Part shown: positions 39,695-49,688 of the stretch, piece after piece
How positions within the stretch are numbered: the first letter of the stretch is position 1
Layout: every line of letters begins with the position of its first letter
From: Pseudomonas entomophila
Lineage (GTDB): Bacteria > Pseudomonadota > Gammaproteobacteria > Pseudomonadales > Pseudomonadaceae
Length of the DNA stretch: 64,000 bases
NCBI RefSeq assembly: GCF_023277925.1
Contig: NZ_CP063832.1
Coordinates: forward strand, 5,691,741-5,755,740
Direction of reading: 5' to 3'
Position numbers and translations under genes: made by a program
Notes under the pieces: model-generated
The model's database searches: none
Told to the model about the DNA's origin: nothing
Seen by the model: the letters and a program-made list of their open reading frames with translations, nothing else

Positions 39695-40000
39695 ATGACT
39701 GATCAAGTAAGCACCCTCTATGCCAAATTGCTCGGCGAGACCGCCGTCATCGAGTGGAAAGCCCTGGAGCGTTTCTGGGCCAAGGGTGACCTGATTTGGG
39801 TCGACCCCAGCCTCGACCTGATCGCCGTTGCCGAGGCGATGGCCGAGAATCGCAGCGAGATCTTCGCCAAGTGGCGTAGTGATGGCACTGTCGGACCGGT
39901 TTCCGCCGAGCAGGCACTCGACCTGCAAACCCGCGATCCAGAGATCTGGGCGGTGGTCGTTTCGCCGTTCATCGTGATCCAGGCGAAGAAAGCGGAATAA
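39695..40000 (+). CDS. DUF2288 protein
   Basis: From ATG 39695, 101 residues. The protein is soluble, with ETAVIEWKALERFWAKGDLIWVDPSLDLI as its conserved opening (quoted in part: IEWKALERFWAKGDLIWV) and DPEIWAVVVSPFIVIQ at the end. These match DUF2288, a family of unknown function in gammaproteobacteria. A small hairpin with CACGC/GCGTG arms follows. Confidence 0.8.
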   Translation: MTDQVSTLYAKLLGETAVIEWKALERFWAKGDLIWVDPSLDLIAVAEAMAENRSEIFAKWRSDGTVGPVSAEQALDLQTRDPEIWAVVVSPFIVIQAKKAE

Positions 40001-40150
40001 GCACGCGCTTTTTTAGTGCGTGAAAATGCACAGGTGCCTCGCACTGGTGCGCATTGACGCTCACGTAAGGTGGAAACAAGTAACAGTGGCGGGGTGATTT
40101 GGCGGGGCGGTAACAGTTTACGGCATGCGTAATGGGGGCAGTGATCGCGC

Positions 40151-40237
40151 GTAGGAGCCGGCCTTGCCGGCGAACACCGGCACCGCCGGTGCCAGCCACC
40201 GCGGCGCTTGGTTCGCCAGCAAGGCTGGCCCCTACAG
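40151..40237. repeat. REP pair
   Basis: GTAGGAGCCGGCCTTGCCGGCGAAC and GTTCGCCAGCAAGGCTGGCCCCTAC face each other, separated by an additional GGCACCGCCGGTGCC palindrome. It ends 12 bases before the stop of the tubulin-like gene. Confidence 0.85.
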
Positions 40238-40249
40238 GCGTGGGGCGAC

Positions 40250-42433
40250 TTAGTAGTCCACGCGCCCGGTATGGCTGTTCAGCGAAATCACCCGGGTCTT
40301 GCCGATGCGGTGCCTGAAGATCTCGCGCAGGTACTTCACCGCCTTCTTCACGCATTCGCGCGACAGGCGAATGTCGTTGATCGACACAAAGCGGCTCTTG
40401 TCGTTGATCAGCTCGCGGTACTTCTTCTCGTACATCGGTTTGATCGCGTACCAGTTGGTGTCGAGGATCTTTGCCGGGTTCTCGAACTCGTTGAGCAAGT
40501 CGTCGATGCTGTCTTCATCGAAGTGCTCGCTGGTGATGAAGTCGAGGATGGCGTTGTCCAGGGTGTCGTCGAAGCGGTATGGGGTGCGGGCGAAGCAACG
40601 CTTGATGAACGCCACGATCAGGGTCAGGAAGTCGTCCGACAGGCACGGGCTCTTGGCGATCAGGGTGGTCAGCGACAAGTTGGCCGAGGCGCCGATCACC
40701 AGCGCGTAGCGCTTGAGCGTGGTGTTGGGGAACAGGCTGTTGAGGTGGGTCTTGAGCCGGTTCAGGTCCATGTACGACAGCTTGTAGTCCTTGGGCAGCG
40801 AGACAATCGACACCACCGACGAACAGTTCTTGAAGAAGTGCAGGTCGTGCAGCGCCGCGGCGTCGTAGCCCGAGGCCTGGTACTGCTCCAGCGCGGCGCG
40901 GTAGCGGCGCGACTCGATCGGCAGCAGGCTGATGCCTTCGATGGCCTGGGTCTGCTTGTTGAAATGCGGCAGGTCGATGGAGCGGAAGAACAGGTCGTCG
41001 ATATCCAGGCGCGGTTGCTCGCGCTCGAACACTTTGAACTTGTCCGAACCCTGGGCCGGGATTTCCGGCACCACCGACTCGGCATAGGCGATGGCCACGG
41101 GGCCGGCCAGGCTCATGAACAGGTCGTTGGCATCCAGGCGGATGGTCTCGCCGATGTCGATGCCGGCGCGGCGGAAGTAGTTCTGGTCGTAGTCGGTGGT
41201 CACCGCCTGGGCGGTGAGGATGTTGAAGATCTGCTGGGAGATGTACTGGTTGGCGTGCTTCTCCATCGCATTGACGTCGATGTTCTGGATCGTGCCGTCG
41301 TCGCTTTCTTCGGCGTAGCGCATGATGTCGTTGGAGATCAGCATCATCGCGTTCCATGGGCGGATACGGCCCATGACGCTGGCTTCGCTGCTGTCTTCAT
41401 TGTCGAAGTTGTACGAGAAGTCCCACTCCTCTGACAGGTACTTGCACAGCAGGCGCCCGGCGTTGATGTGCAGGGCTTCGGACATTTCGCTGCGGTGGTC
41501 GGAGGCGTTGGGCAGCACGCAGATGCCGCTGGTGAAGATCGGCTCGAAGACGAACGAATGCCCGCTCTTGCCGTCGTTCTCGTCGGCCGGCTTGGTGTCG
41601 AAGGTCTTGTTCATGTACGAGTACTGCTGGGCCAGGCCGAACTCCGAGGCCATGCCCGAGCCAGTACCGCCGCCGGCGCTGAAAATATAGAAGTACAGGC
41701 GCGACTGGTTGGCCTTGATGCCGCAGGAGTCGATCAGGTACGAGTGGATCAGCTTCCAGTCGGCGCTGGAGAAACGCTGGGTATCCTTGTTGAGGATGAT
41801 CTTGGCCAGGTACTGGCCGAGAATCGGCGCGTTGCCGGCGCCGCCAGCATGCACCTCGGACAGGTCCATGATCTTCATCTTGCTGTAGTCACGCAGGAAG
41901 CCGCCGCGCTCGCCTTTGCGCGAGAAGCGGATGCGCCCGGCGATGTCCTTGTCCAAGTCACCCAGCATCACCAGGGGCTCGACCAGGAACACCGGCTTGG
42001 TGCCTTTGTTCTGTACCAGGCGCAGGTTCTGGCGGATCCAGCGCGCCGGGCTGTAGCCGGTTTCGCCCTTGTGCCGGTCCTCGTTGTTGAACTCGTTGAG
42101 GAAGAAGGTGCGGGCGTTGTACACCAGCTCCGCCACGTCCAGGGCGATGTTCGAGCCGCAGCGGCCCAGGCCGATCAGGCACACAGAGGGGAACTGCTGC
42201 TCCAGGCGCAGTTGGTCTTCGCTCTCGACATGCAGGTTCTGCGGGAACACCAAGTCGCGCAGGCCGTCGAGGTTGTCGAGGATGCGCTGGATGTCCTGTT
42301 CGGTGAAGTATAGGTACTGATGCGTCGGCAGGTTGCGGCTGGCAGGAAGATCTCGAGCACCACCGGCAGTCAACGACGTGGGAGTGAGCGACGACTCAGG
42401 GACCGCATTGGCAGAAGTGTTCGTAGAGGTCAT
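40250..42433 (-). CDS. Tubulin/FtsZ-like GTPase-fold protein
   Basis: From ATG 42433, 727 residues (ATG 42481 adds 16; neither has a strong ribosome site). After a Ser/Thr/Ala-rich start, a nucleotide-binding loop VCLIGLGRCGSN (84-95) resembles tubulin GQCGNQ. The tubulin signature GGGTGSG sits at 254-260 in FYIFSAGGGTGSGMASEFG. Later, IRLDANDLFMSL resembles the FtsZ T7 loop NxDFADV, keeping both catalytic acids (Asp434, Asp437). The spacing between the two is about 175 residues, larger than in FtsZ (about 100), so insertions are present. About 290 further residues lack a domain that I know. It is a single gene, divergent from the dehydrogenase. It fits the bacterial tubulin-like (Tubulin_2-type) group; polymerisation and role are unknown. 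Base use is like its neighbours. Confidence 0.72.
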   Translation of the reverse strand: MTSTNTSANAVPESSLTPTSLTAGGARDLPASRNLPTHQYLYFTEQDIQRILDNLDGLRDLVFPQNLHVESEDQLRLEQQFPSVCLIGLGRCGSNIALDVAELVYNARTFFLNEFNNEDRHKGETGYSPARWIRQNLRLVQNKGTKPVFLVEPLVMLGDLDKDIAGRIRFSRKGERGGFLRDYSKMKIMDLSEVHAGGAGNAPILGQYLAKIILNKDTQRFSSADWKLIHSYLIDSCGIKANQSRLYFYIFSAGGGTGSGMASEFGLAQQYSYMNKTFDTKPADENDGKSGHSFVFEPIFTSGICVLPNASDHRSEMSEALHINAGRLLCKYLSEEWDFSYNFDNEDSSEASVMGRIRPWNAMMLISNDIMRYAEESDDGTIQNIDVNAMEKHANQYISQQIFNILTAQAVTTDYDQNYFRRAGIDIGETIRLDANDLFMSLAGPVAIAYAESVVPEIPAQGSDKFKVFEREQPRLDIDDLFFRSIDLPHFNKQTQAIEGISLLPIESRRYRAALEQYQASGYDAAALHDLHFFKNCSSVVSIVSLPKDYKLSYMDLNRLKTHLNSLFPNTTLKRYALVIGASANLSLTTLIAKSPCLSDDFLTLIVAFIKRCFARTPYRFDDTLDNAILDFITSEHFDEDSIDDLLNEFENPAKILDTNWYAIKPMYEKKYRELINDKSRFVSINDIRLSRECVKKAVKYLREIFRHRIGKTRVISLNSHTGRVDY

Positions 42434-42625
42434 AGTGCGCCATTTGCCTGGAGTGGTGGGTTCCCCGTTGAGATATGTCATCTAGCCATCACGGAGAAAT
42501 TTCGCGACTTTATCAGTGCGTCTTTTTCTTGTGCGATAGGGGTTTTCCCTAGGCGTTCTAAGGTTTTCTCCTCGCACCCGCATTGCATCGTCCGTTTGTC
42601 ACGCTTCTTTAATCTGGAGTCGTTC

Positions 42626-43513
42626 ATGAATACTGCTTTGCCTTCGCTGGGGTTCGCCGGGATCGGCCTGATGGGCTTGCCGATGTGCCGTCGGCTGCTG
42701 GCGGCGGGTTACCCGCTGACCGTATGGAACCGCAGCCCGGACAAGTGCGCCGAACTGGTCGCGGCGGGGGCGCATCTGGCCGCGAGCCCTGAGGAGTTGT
42801 GCGACGGGACGGACATGGTGTTGCTGTGCCTGGCCGACACGGCGGTGGTACGCGAGGTGGTGTTTGGCGAGGGGGGCATTGCCAGTGGTGGGCGCAGCGG
42901 CCAGTTGCTGGTGGACTTCTCCAGCCTGGAGCCGACCGCCACCCGTGAAATGGCCGCCGAACTGGCGGCGCTGTGTGGCATGGCCTGGCTCGATGCGCCG
43001 GTATCGGGCGGTACCCCGGGCGCCGAGGCCGGTACCCTGGCGATCATGGTCGGTGGCGAGGCCGCGGACCTGGAGCGGGCTCGCCCGGTGCTCCTCACCC
43101 TCGGCCAGCGGGTGACGCACATGGGCGGTGTTGGCGCGGGGCAGGTGACCAAGGCCTGCAACCAGATGATCGTCGCCTGCAATGCGCTGGTGATCGCCGA
43201 GGTGGTGGCCCTCGCCGAGCAGTCAGGGGTGGACGCCAGCTTGATCGCCGAGGCATTGGCCGGTGGTTTCGCCGACTCGAAACCCTTGCAGATCCTCGCT
43301 CCGCAAATGGCCGAGAGCCGTTTCGAGCCGGTCAAGTGGCATGTGCGCACACTGCTCAAGGACCTCGACACCGCAGTGAAATTCTCCCGCGAACAGGGCT
43401 CGGCGACGCCGCTCAGTGGCCTCGCCGCGCAACTGATGCGCCTGCACGGTAGCCAGGGCCATCTGCACAAAGACCCGGCGACTCTGGTATCGCTGTATCG
43501 CAGCAAGGGCTGA
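42626..43513 (+). CDS. NAD(P)-dependent beta-hydroxyacid dehydrogenase
   Basis: From ATG 42626 (TGGAG upstream), 295 residues. The Rossmann motif FAGIGLMGLPMCRRLLAAGY, substrate motif FVDFSS-like LLVDFSS, DAPVSGGTPGAEAGTLAIMVGG and catalytic Lys in GAGQVTKACNQM identify the 3-hydroxyisobutyrate/tartronate-semialdehyde reductase family. It oxidises a beta-hydroxy acid with NAD(P); which acid is not known. Nearby branched-chain transport genes suggest a valine link but do not prove it. The last 101 bases overlap the convergent GGDEF-EAL gene. Confidence 0.88.
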   Translation: MNTALPSLGFAGIGLMGLPMCRRLLAAGYPLTVWNRSPDKCAELVAAGAHLAASPEELCDGTDMVLLCLADTAVVREVVFGEGGIASGGRSGQLLVDFSSLEPTATREMAAELAALCGMAWLDAPVSGGTPGAEAGTLAIMVGGEAADLERARPVLLTLGQRVTHMGGVGAGQVTKACNQMIVACNALVIAEVVALAEQSGVDASLIAEALAGGFADSKPLQILAPQMAESRFEPVKWHVRTLLKDLDTAVKFSREQGSATPLSGLAAQLMRLHGSQGHLHKDPATLVSLYRSKG

Positions 43514-45677
43514 GCGTGTCGTGCTGGCGGTCCAGGCGTTCGAGTACCGGCCGCAGTTCGCTCGGTGGCAACGGACGGCTGAGCAGGTAACCCTGCAGGC
43601 AATCACAGCCGTGGGCGGCGAGGAAAGCCTGTTGCTCGGGCGTCTCGACGCCTTCGGTGACCACCTTTAGATGCAGGGTGTGGGCCATGATGATGATCGC
43701 CTGGACGATCTCCCGGTCCTTCTGGTTGCCGGGTACTTCCTGGATGAACGAGCGGTCGATCTTCAGCACGTCCAGCGGCAGGCGCTTGAGGTAGGCCAGG
43801 GACGAATAGCCGGTGCCGAAATCATCGATCGACAGGGCCACGCCCTGGGCGCGGATGCGCTTGAGCAGCTCGATGGTGTGGTGGATGTCGCCCATCAGGG
43901 CGTTCTCGGTGACTTCCAGTTCCAGCTGCCGAGCCGCCAGGCCCGCCTGGAACAGCGCCATCTCCACTTCGCTGGCCAGTTCCTCGCGGCCCAGGGTGCG
44001 CGCCGAGCAGTTGACCGTGACCTTGAGGTGGCCATAGCCATGCCGGTTGAGTTGGGCCAGGTCCTCGCAGGCGCGGCGCAGCACCCACAGGTCGAGCTCG
44101 GCGATCAGGCCGTTGGCCTCGGCGATGGGGATGAAGCGGTCGGGGCCGAGCAGGCCATGTTGCGGATGCTGCCAGCGCACCAGGGCTTCAAGTTTGCTCA
44201 CCCGGCGGCTGTGCAGGTCGAAGATGGGTTGGTAGTACACGCACAACCCCCGTTCCTCGAACAGTGCCAGGCGCAGTTCTTCCTCCAGTTGCAGCTCCAG
44301 GGTGGCGCGGGTCTTCAGGCCGCAGCTGAAGAAATGCAGGCTGTTGCGCCCGCAGCCCTTGGATTGATAGAGGGCGAGGTCGGCGTTCTTCAACAGCTCC
44401 TCGGTGCTGTGGCCGTCGTCGGGGAAGATGCTGATGCCGATGCTGGTGGTCATCACCATGCGCCGCCCGGCCAGGTCGATCGGCTCCTTCATCCGCTGCA
44501 TGATGCGCTGGGCCAGGTGGCGTGCCTCGTCGCGGCTGTTCAGGCTGGTGACGACACAGAACTCGTCGCCGCCGAAGCGCGACACCAGGTCGTTGCCACG
44601 GGTCGCGGCCTTGATATGCCCGGCGATGACCTTGAGCAGTTCGTCACCGGCGACATGGCCGAGGCTGTCGTTGATGCGCTTGAAGTGGTCGATGTCGAGG
44701 AACATCACCGCCAGCATGCCGTCGTTGGCAGTCTGCTCGGCCAGGCGCTCGGCGAACACCTGGTTGAAGCCGCGGCGGTTGACCAGGCCGGTCAGGGCGT
44801 CGTAGTGCGCGGCCTGCTGCAAGGACACCCGGGCCTGGTCGAGCTGGCTGAGCAGCAAGTTGACCCGGCGCAGGTCGTGTTCCTTGCTTTGCAGCTTCTT
44901 GTCGGCCAGCGCGGCGCTGATGCTACTGCCGCTGATCAACAGGGTAATGAAGGCGATGGTCAGCGCCAGTTGCAGGTTGTTGTCGGCGGAGGGCAGGCTC
45001 AGGGCGGCCCCGCTGGGGATCACCAGGGTCATCGCGGCCATGCCGGTGAAATGGGTGAGTACGATGCCCGCAGCCATCAGCACGCTGGCGCCATGTTTCA
45101 TCAACAGGTACAGGGTGCCGCTGCCCTGGCGGAAGCAGCGGGCCATCAACAGTGCCAACAGGCTGGTGGCGATGGCGATGGCGATGGACGCCAGCAGCAG
45201 CCCGGTTTGGTAGTACTGGTGGGCGCTGGTCTGCAGCGCGGCCATGCCGACGTAGTGCATGGTAATGATGCCCAGGCCGATGAGCAGTGCGGCTTGCAGG
45301 TAGTGGCCCAGGCGCATCTCGCTGCGGTCGAGGCTGTTCATCGCCAGCCAGGCGGCAATCAATGCAATCAATAGTGACAAGGCGCTCAGGGGGGCGTCGA
45401 AGTGGAGTTCCAGCGGGGTCTGGAAGGCCAGCAGGCTGATGAAGTGCATGGCCCAGATGCCACCGGCCAGGCAGCAGGCGCCCAGTACCCGCCATTGGCG
45501 GCGCGCCGTGGGGTCCTCGCTGTGGCTCTGGCGTTCGGCCATGCCCAAGGTGGCGAAGCAGGCGGCACTGGCCACGGTGAAGGCGAGCAGCACCAGGAAG
45601 GGGTTGTGTCGGCAGTCGAGGATGATTTGCCCGGTCGCCGGTAGCTCGGCGAACAATCGCAGTCCCAGCCACTCCAT
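43413..45677 (-). CDS. MHYT-GGDEF-EAL membrane c-di-GMP protein, MucR-like
   Basis: From ATG 45677 (754 residues; a longer start exists at 45713). Seven or so N-terminal helices include three MHYT-type repeats (WAMHFISLLAF, ITMHYVGMAAL, VLTHFTGMAAM), which are thought to sense O2, CO or NO through copper. A GGDEF domain (SRFGGDEFCVV) and an EAL domain (LEALVRWQHP, DDFGTGYSS) follow, both with intact active-site motifs. P. aeruginosa MucR, which feeds c-di-GMP to alginate synthesis, has this domain order. Its extended C terminus overlaps the end of the convergent dehydrogenase gene by 101 bases. Confidence 0.9.
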   Translation of the reverse strand: MEWLGLRLFAELPATGQIILDCRHNPFLVLLAFTVASAACFATLGMAERQSHSEDPTARRQWRVLGACCLAGGIWAMHFISLLAFQTPLELHFDAPLSALSLLIALIAAWLAMNSLDRSEMRLGHYLQAALLIGLGIITMHYVGMAALQTSAHQYYQTGLLLASIAIAIATSLLALLMARCFRQGSGTLYLLMKHGASVLMAAGIVLTHFTGMAAMTLVIPSGAALSLPSADNNLQLALTIAFITLLISGSSISAALADKKLQSKEHDLRRVNLLLSQLDQARVSLQQAAHYDALTGLVNRRGFNQVFAERLAEQTANDGMLAVMFLDIDHFKRINDSLGHVAGDELLKVIAGHIKAATRGNDLVSRFGGDEFCVVTSLNSRDEARHLAQRIMQRMKEPIDLAGRRMVMTTSIGISIFPDDGHSTEELLKNADLALYQSKGCGRNSLHFFSCGLKTRATLELQLEEELRLALFEERGLCVYYQPIFDLHSRRVSKLEALVRWQHPQHGLLGPDRFIPIAEANGLIAELDLWVLRRACEDLAQLNRHGYGHLKVTVNCSARTLGREELASEVEMALFQAGLAARQLELEVTENALMGDIHHTIELLKRIRAQGVALSIDDFGTGYSSLAYLKRLPLDVLKIDRSFIQEVPGNQKDREIVQAIIIMAHTLHLKVVTEGVETPEQQAFLAAHGCDCLQGYLLSRPLPPSELRPVLERLDRQHDTLSPCCDTAIPESPGLCADGPGYRAGASVARRGH

Positions 45678-45847
45678 TGCAGGCCTCTTCGTCGAGTGAG
45701 CCCTTGTCCCCACTGAGCGCGGATGGAGACTGTTCCTGCAGGAGTATAGGAAGGGGTGCTTAAGCCTTCCTGATTAATGGCACTTTGATCTCTATCGTTT
45801 GGATATGAGGCTAATAGCGCAGCGGTCTAAACGGATGTTTTTTGGGT

Positions 45848-45900
45848 GGTTCGCCGGTAAGCCGGCTCCTACGTCTGTAGAAACCGGCTTGCCGGCGAAC
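45848..45900. repeat. REP pair
   Basis: GTTCGCCGGTAAGCCGGCTCCTAC and GTAGAAACCGGCTTGCCGGCGAAC, 5 bases apart, just after the rapA stop. Confidence 0.85.
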
Positions 45901-45906
45901 GGGGTA

Positions 45907-48753
45907 TCAGCCCGCCACCAGCACCCGAATGGCTTCCAGGCGCAGCGCGGCTTTTTCCAACGCCGCCAGGCCATCTTCACGCTGCTTGCGCAGGGCGTCG
46001 ATCTCAGTGTCGCGTACGGTGGGGTTGACCGCCTTGAGCGCGGTCAGGCGTGCGAGCTCCTCATCCGCCTCGGCCACCAGGCGTTGCTGGGCCAGGGCGA
46101 CGCGCTCTTCATGAGTCGGCAGCACCTTGGCCTCGCCTGCGGCGATGCGCTTGGCCAGTACGTCACGCTGGGCCTGGACGAACTTGTTGGAGCTGGCCCG
46201 TGGCACGCTTTCGAGCTGGTCGTTGAGCGTTTCGAAAGCCACACGTGCTGCCAGATCGTTGCCGTTGGCGTCGAGCAGGCAACGCAGTGCCGCCGGCGGC
46301 AGGTAGCGGCCCAGTTGCAGGCTGCGTGGCGCCACCACCTCGCTGACATACAGCAGCTCGAGCAGCACGGTGCCGGGCTTGAGCGCCTTGTTCTTGATCA
46401 GCGCGACCGCGGTGTTGCCCATCGAGCCGGACAGCACCAGGTCCATACCGCCCTGGACCATCGGGTGCTCCCAGGTGAGGAACTGCATGTCCTCGCGGGA
46501 CAGGGCCTGGCCGCGGTCGTAGGTGATGGTCACGCCCTCGTCGTCACCCAGTGGGAAGCTGGCATCGAGCATCTTCTCGCTGGGCTTGAGCACCAGGGCA
46601 TTCTCTGAGTGGTCCTCGCTGTCGATGCCAAAGGCGTCGAACAGGGTTTCCATGTAGATCGGCAGGGCGAACTGGTCGTCCTGCTCGAGGATCGCCTCGA
46701 CCAGCGCCTGGCCTTCGCCGGCGCCACCGGAGTTGAGTTCCAGCAGACGGTCGCGGCCGCTGTGCAGCTCGGCTTCGAGCCTTTCACGTTCTGCGCGGGC
46801 TTCAGCCACCAGCTTGCCCCAGGTTTTCTCGTCACTTTCGGCGAGCAGCGGCAGCAGGCGCGGGCCGAACTGGTGCTGCAGGGCGTTGCCGGTCGGGCAG
46901 GTGTTGAGGAAGGCGTTGAGGCCTTCGTTGTACCACTGGAACAGGCGTTCCTGCGGGCTGTCCTGCAGGTAGGGGATGTGCAGCTGGATCGTGTGTTTCT
47001 GGCCGATCCGGTCGAGACGGCCGATGCGCTGTTCGAGCAGGTCCGGGTGGGCCGGCAGGTCGAACATCACCAGGTGATGGGCGAACTGGAAGTTGCGGCC
47101 CTCACTGCCGATCTCGGAGCAGATCAGCACCTGGGCGCCGAACTCTTCGTCGGCGAAGTAGGCGGCGGCGCGGTCGCGCTCGAGGATGCTCATGCCTTCA
47201 TGGAATACCGTGGCCGGAATACCGGAGCGCACGCGCAGAGCGTCTTCCAGGTCCATGGCCGTCTCGGCGTGGGCGCAGATGACCAGCACCTTGGTGCGCT
47301 TGAGCATCTTCAGGGTGTCGATCAGCCAGTCGACCCGTGGGTCGAAGCGCCACCAGCGCTCGTCGTCGCCGGTTTCACCTTGGGCCTGGAAGGCCACTTC
47401 CGGGTACAGCTCGGCGCGCTCGCTCGAGGGCAGCTCGGCGTACTGCTCCGGGTTTGTCAGCGGGTAGGGGTGCAACTGGCGCTCGGGGAAGCCCTGGATT
47501 GCCGCCCGGGTGTTGCGGAACAGCACGCGGCCGGTGCCATGGCGGTCGAGCAGTTCGCGGATCAAGCGCGCGCTGGCCTGGCTATCGCCATCGGTGATTG
47601 CGGTGAGCAGCGCTTCGCCTTCGGCGCCGAGGAAGCCCTGGATGGTGGCGTGGGCCTTGGCCGACAGGCGGCCTTCGTCGAGCAGTTCCTGTACCGCTTC
47701 GGCGACCGGGCGATAGTTTTCGCTCTCGGCGCGGAACGCGGCCAGGTCATGGAAGCGATTGGGGTCGAGCAGGCGCAGGCGGGCGAAGTGGCTGTCCTGG
47801 CCGAGCTGTTCAGGCGTCGCGGTGAGCAGCAGCACGCCAGGGATGACCTGGGCCAGTTGCTCGACCAGCGCATACTCGGGGCTGGCCTGTTCCTCATGCC
47901 AGACCAGGTGGTGAGCTTCATCGACCACCATCAGGTCCCAGCCAGCGGCGAACAGCGCGTCCTGTGCCTTTTCGTCGTCGACCAGCCATTCCAGGGCCAC
48001 CAGCGCCAGCTGGGCATCCTCGAACGGGTTGCTGGCGTCGCTTTCGATGAAGCGCTCGGCGTCGAACAGCGCCACCTGCAGGTTGAAGCGTCGGCGCATC
48101 TCCACCAGCCACTGGTGCTGGAGGTTCTCGGGCACCAGGATCAGTACACGGCTGGCACGGCCGGACAACAGCTGGCGATGAATGACCAGGCCTGCTTCGA
48201 TGGTCTTGCCCAGGCCCACTTCGTCGGCCAGAAGTACACGCGGGGCGATGCGGTCGGCGACTTCACGGGCGATGTGCAACTGGTGGGCGATAGGTTGCGC
48301 ACGCACGCCGCCCAGGCCCCACAGCGACGACAGCATTTGCTTGCTGTTGTGTTGCAGGGTGTTGTAGCGCAGGGAGAACCACGACAGCGGGTCGATCTGC
48401 CCGGCGAACAGGCGGTCGCTGGCCAGGCGGAACTGGATGAAATTCGACAACTGCGTCTCGGGCAGCGTGTGTGGCTGGTTCTGCCCATCGATGCCGTGGT
48501 AGACCAACAGGCCATCGACGTCCTCGACCTCGCGCACCGTCAGCTTCCAGCCTTCGAAGTGGGTGATCAGGTCGCCTGGCGAGAAGCGCACGCGGGTCAG
48601 CGGCGCATTGCGTAGCGAGTACTGGCGGGTGTCGCCCGTGGCCGGGTAGAGCACGGTCAGAAGGCGGCCATCCTGCGCCAGGATGGTCCCAAGACCGAGC
48701 TCGGCTTCGCTGTCGCTGATCCAGCGTTGCCCCGGTTGATACTGCTGCGCCAT
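45907..48753 (-). CDS. rapA: RNA polymerase-associated ATPase RapA (HepA)
   Basis: The 948-residue Swi2/Snf2 protein recycles RNA polymerase. It opens with tandem Tudor/SH3-like N-terminal domains. Walker A is [13 protein letters not shown] (near residue 177) and the DEAH box is VDEAHHL (near 280). Helicase C motifs are [21 protein letters not shown] (quoted in part: [19 protein letters not shown]) and [11 protein letters not shown]. The C-terminal domain ends in a coiled coil. The length is near E. coli RapA (968). Single gene. Confidence 0.96.
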   Translation of the reverse strand: MAQQYQPGQRWISDSEAELGLGTILAQDGRLLTVLYPATGDTRQYSLRNAPLTRVRFSPGDLITHFEGWKLTVREVEDVDGLLVYHGIDGQNQPHTLPETQLSNFIQFRLASDRLFAGQIDPLSWFSLRYNTLQHNSKQMLSSLWGLGGVRAQPIAHQLHIAREVADRIAPRVLLADEVGLGKTIEAGLVIHRQLLSGRASRVLILVPENLQHQWLVEMRRRFNLQVALFDAERFIESDASNPFEDAQLALVALEWLVDDEKAQDALFAAGWDLMVVDEAHHLVWHEEQASPEYALVEQLAQVIPGVLLLTATPEQLGQDSHFARLRLLDPNRFHDLAAFRAESENYRPVAEAVQELLDEGRLSAKAHATIQGFLGAEGEALLTAITDGDSQASARLIRELLDRHGTGRVLFRNTRAAIQGFPERQLHPYPLTNPEQYAELPSSERAELYPEVAFQAQGETGDDERWWRFDPRVDWLIDTLKMLKRTKVLVICAHAETAMDLEDALRVRSGIPATVFHEGMSILERDRAAAYFADEEFGAQVLICSEIGSEGRNFQFAHHLVMFDLPAHPDLLEQRIGRLDRIGQKHTIQLHIPYLQDSPQERLFQWYNEGLNAFLNTCPTGNALQHQFGPRLLPLLAESDEKTWGKLVAEARAERERLEAELHSGRDRLLELNSGGAGEGQALVEAILEQDDQFALPIYMETLFDAFGIDSEDHSENALVLKPSEKMLDASFPLGDDEGVTITYDRGQALSREDMQFLTWEHPMVQGGMDLVLSGSMGNTAVALIKNKALKPGTVLLELLYVSEVVAPRSLQLGRYLPPAALRCLLDANGNDLAARVAFETLNDQLESVPRASSNKFVQAQRDVLAKRIAAGEAKVLPTHEERVALAQQRLVAEADEELARLTALKAVNPTVRDTEIDALRKQREDGLAALEKAALRLEAIRVLVAG

Positions 48754-48880
48754 ACTGCGAAAACTCCCGCGATGAAAAAGCCGACTATGTTAACGGATCG
48801 GCTTCGCCAGACCAATGAATGTGAAGAGTCTAGCGCTTTCATCGACGAATACCGTCCCGTCACGAGGGCCTCGCGCCAAC

Positions 48881-49576
48881 ATGGTTGCCAAGCACCGCTG
48901 GTTGAACGTCACCTTGGGCCTGGGCAGCCTTGCGCTGCTGGCCGCCTGTGAACAGAAAAGTTTCGAAGTGCTGCCGCCGATCCCGGTCGAGCAACTCGAA
49001 GTGCTGGGTGTGCAGACGCCGATCAAGAGCGTGCACTTCCACGACCGTGAGGGCGAGGGCCTGCTGGTGTTGAGCCGGGTCGACGGCCAGGCCACCGACC
49101 CCGACACCGAGGAAGAAGTCGACAAGGTGGTGCTCAAGGCCACCCTTTATGGCCGCAACGCTTCGGCCGATGCCTTCAAGCCGCGTTGGCAGATCGAGCA
49201 GGAAACCACCTGTGCCGGCCTGGACCTGGATGTCGACTTCTACAACGACGTCAGTGACGTCACCGACCTGAACAAGGACGGCGTGGCCGAAGTGACCGTG
49301 GCCAGCCATTCCTTCTGCGGTGGCGGCATCGACCCCCACGACATCGCCATCGAGATGCGCGAAGGCCAGGCGGCCTACACCATCACGGGGCAATCGCTGA
49401 TCAGCCCTCCCGGTGAAGATGCGTTCGGTGGCGAGCGCGAAGACAGCGCCTCGCTGAAGAACGCCCCGCAGGTCTTGCGCGCGCACATGGACGCGGTCTG
49501 GCAGCAGGTCTACAAGCGGCCCTGGAGCGAAACCAGCGCGCCAGCCGACGACGACCCGGAAGACGATACCGAGTAA
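48881..49576 (+). CDS. Predicted lipoprotein with an Asp-rich repeat-like segment
   Basis: From ATG 48881 (231 residues). The signal WLNVTLGLGSLALLAAC has lipobox LLAAC (Cys about 23). The mature part contains DVTDLNKDGVAEVTVASHS, which looks like an FG-GAP/EF-hand type calcium loop, and two cysteines (TTCAGLD, SFCGGG). I recall relatives annotated as M949_RS01915-family surface polysaccharide biosynthesis proteins; the function is unproven. The C terminus is acidic (DDDPEDDTE). Confidence 0.72.
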   Translation: MVAKHRWLNVTLGLGSLALLAACEQKSFEVLPPIPVEQLEVLGVQTPIKSVHFHDREGEGLLVLSRVDGQATDPDTEEEVDKVVLKATLYGRNASADAFKPRWQIEQETTCAGLDLDVDFYNDVSDVTDLNKDGVAEVTVASHSFCGGGIDPHDIAIEMREGQAAYTITGQSLISPPGEDAFGGEREDSASLKNAPQVLRAHMDAVWQQVYKRPWSETSAPADDDPEDDTE

Positions 49577-49688
49577 GCACGGGCTATACTTGCGCTGGTG
49601 CGGCGCTGTGACGCGCCGCACAGCCTGGCCCGCGCGCATTCAAGGCGGCTGAGCACCGGCCGACACAGTGGCCATAGGAGACCCTGCC

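Noticed and set aside
40151..40237. Repeats considered as a CRISPR array
   Set aside because: They are paired REP palindromes, not evenly spaced direct repeats, and no cas genes are near.
40250..42433. Tubulin-like protein considered as a second FtsZ
   Set aside because: It is almost twice as long, has Arg in the T7 loop where FtsZ has Asn, and lacks the C-terminal FtsA/ZipA-binding peptide.
43671..45374. A 567-codon plus-strand open frame
   Set aside because: It is the complement of the GGDEF-EAL gene, with Gln/Val/Ala-rich shadow composition.
46609..48615. A 668-codon plus-strand open frame
   Set aside because: It lies inside rapA on the opposite strand and shows no domain.
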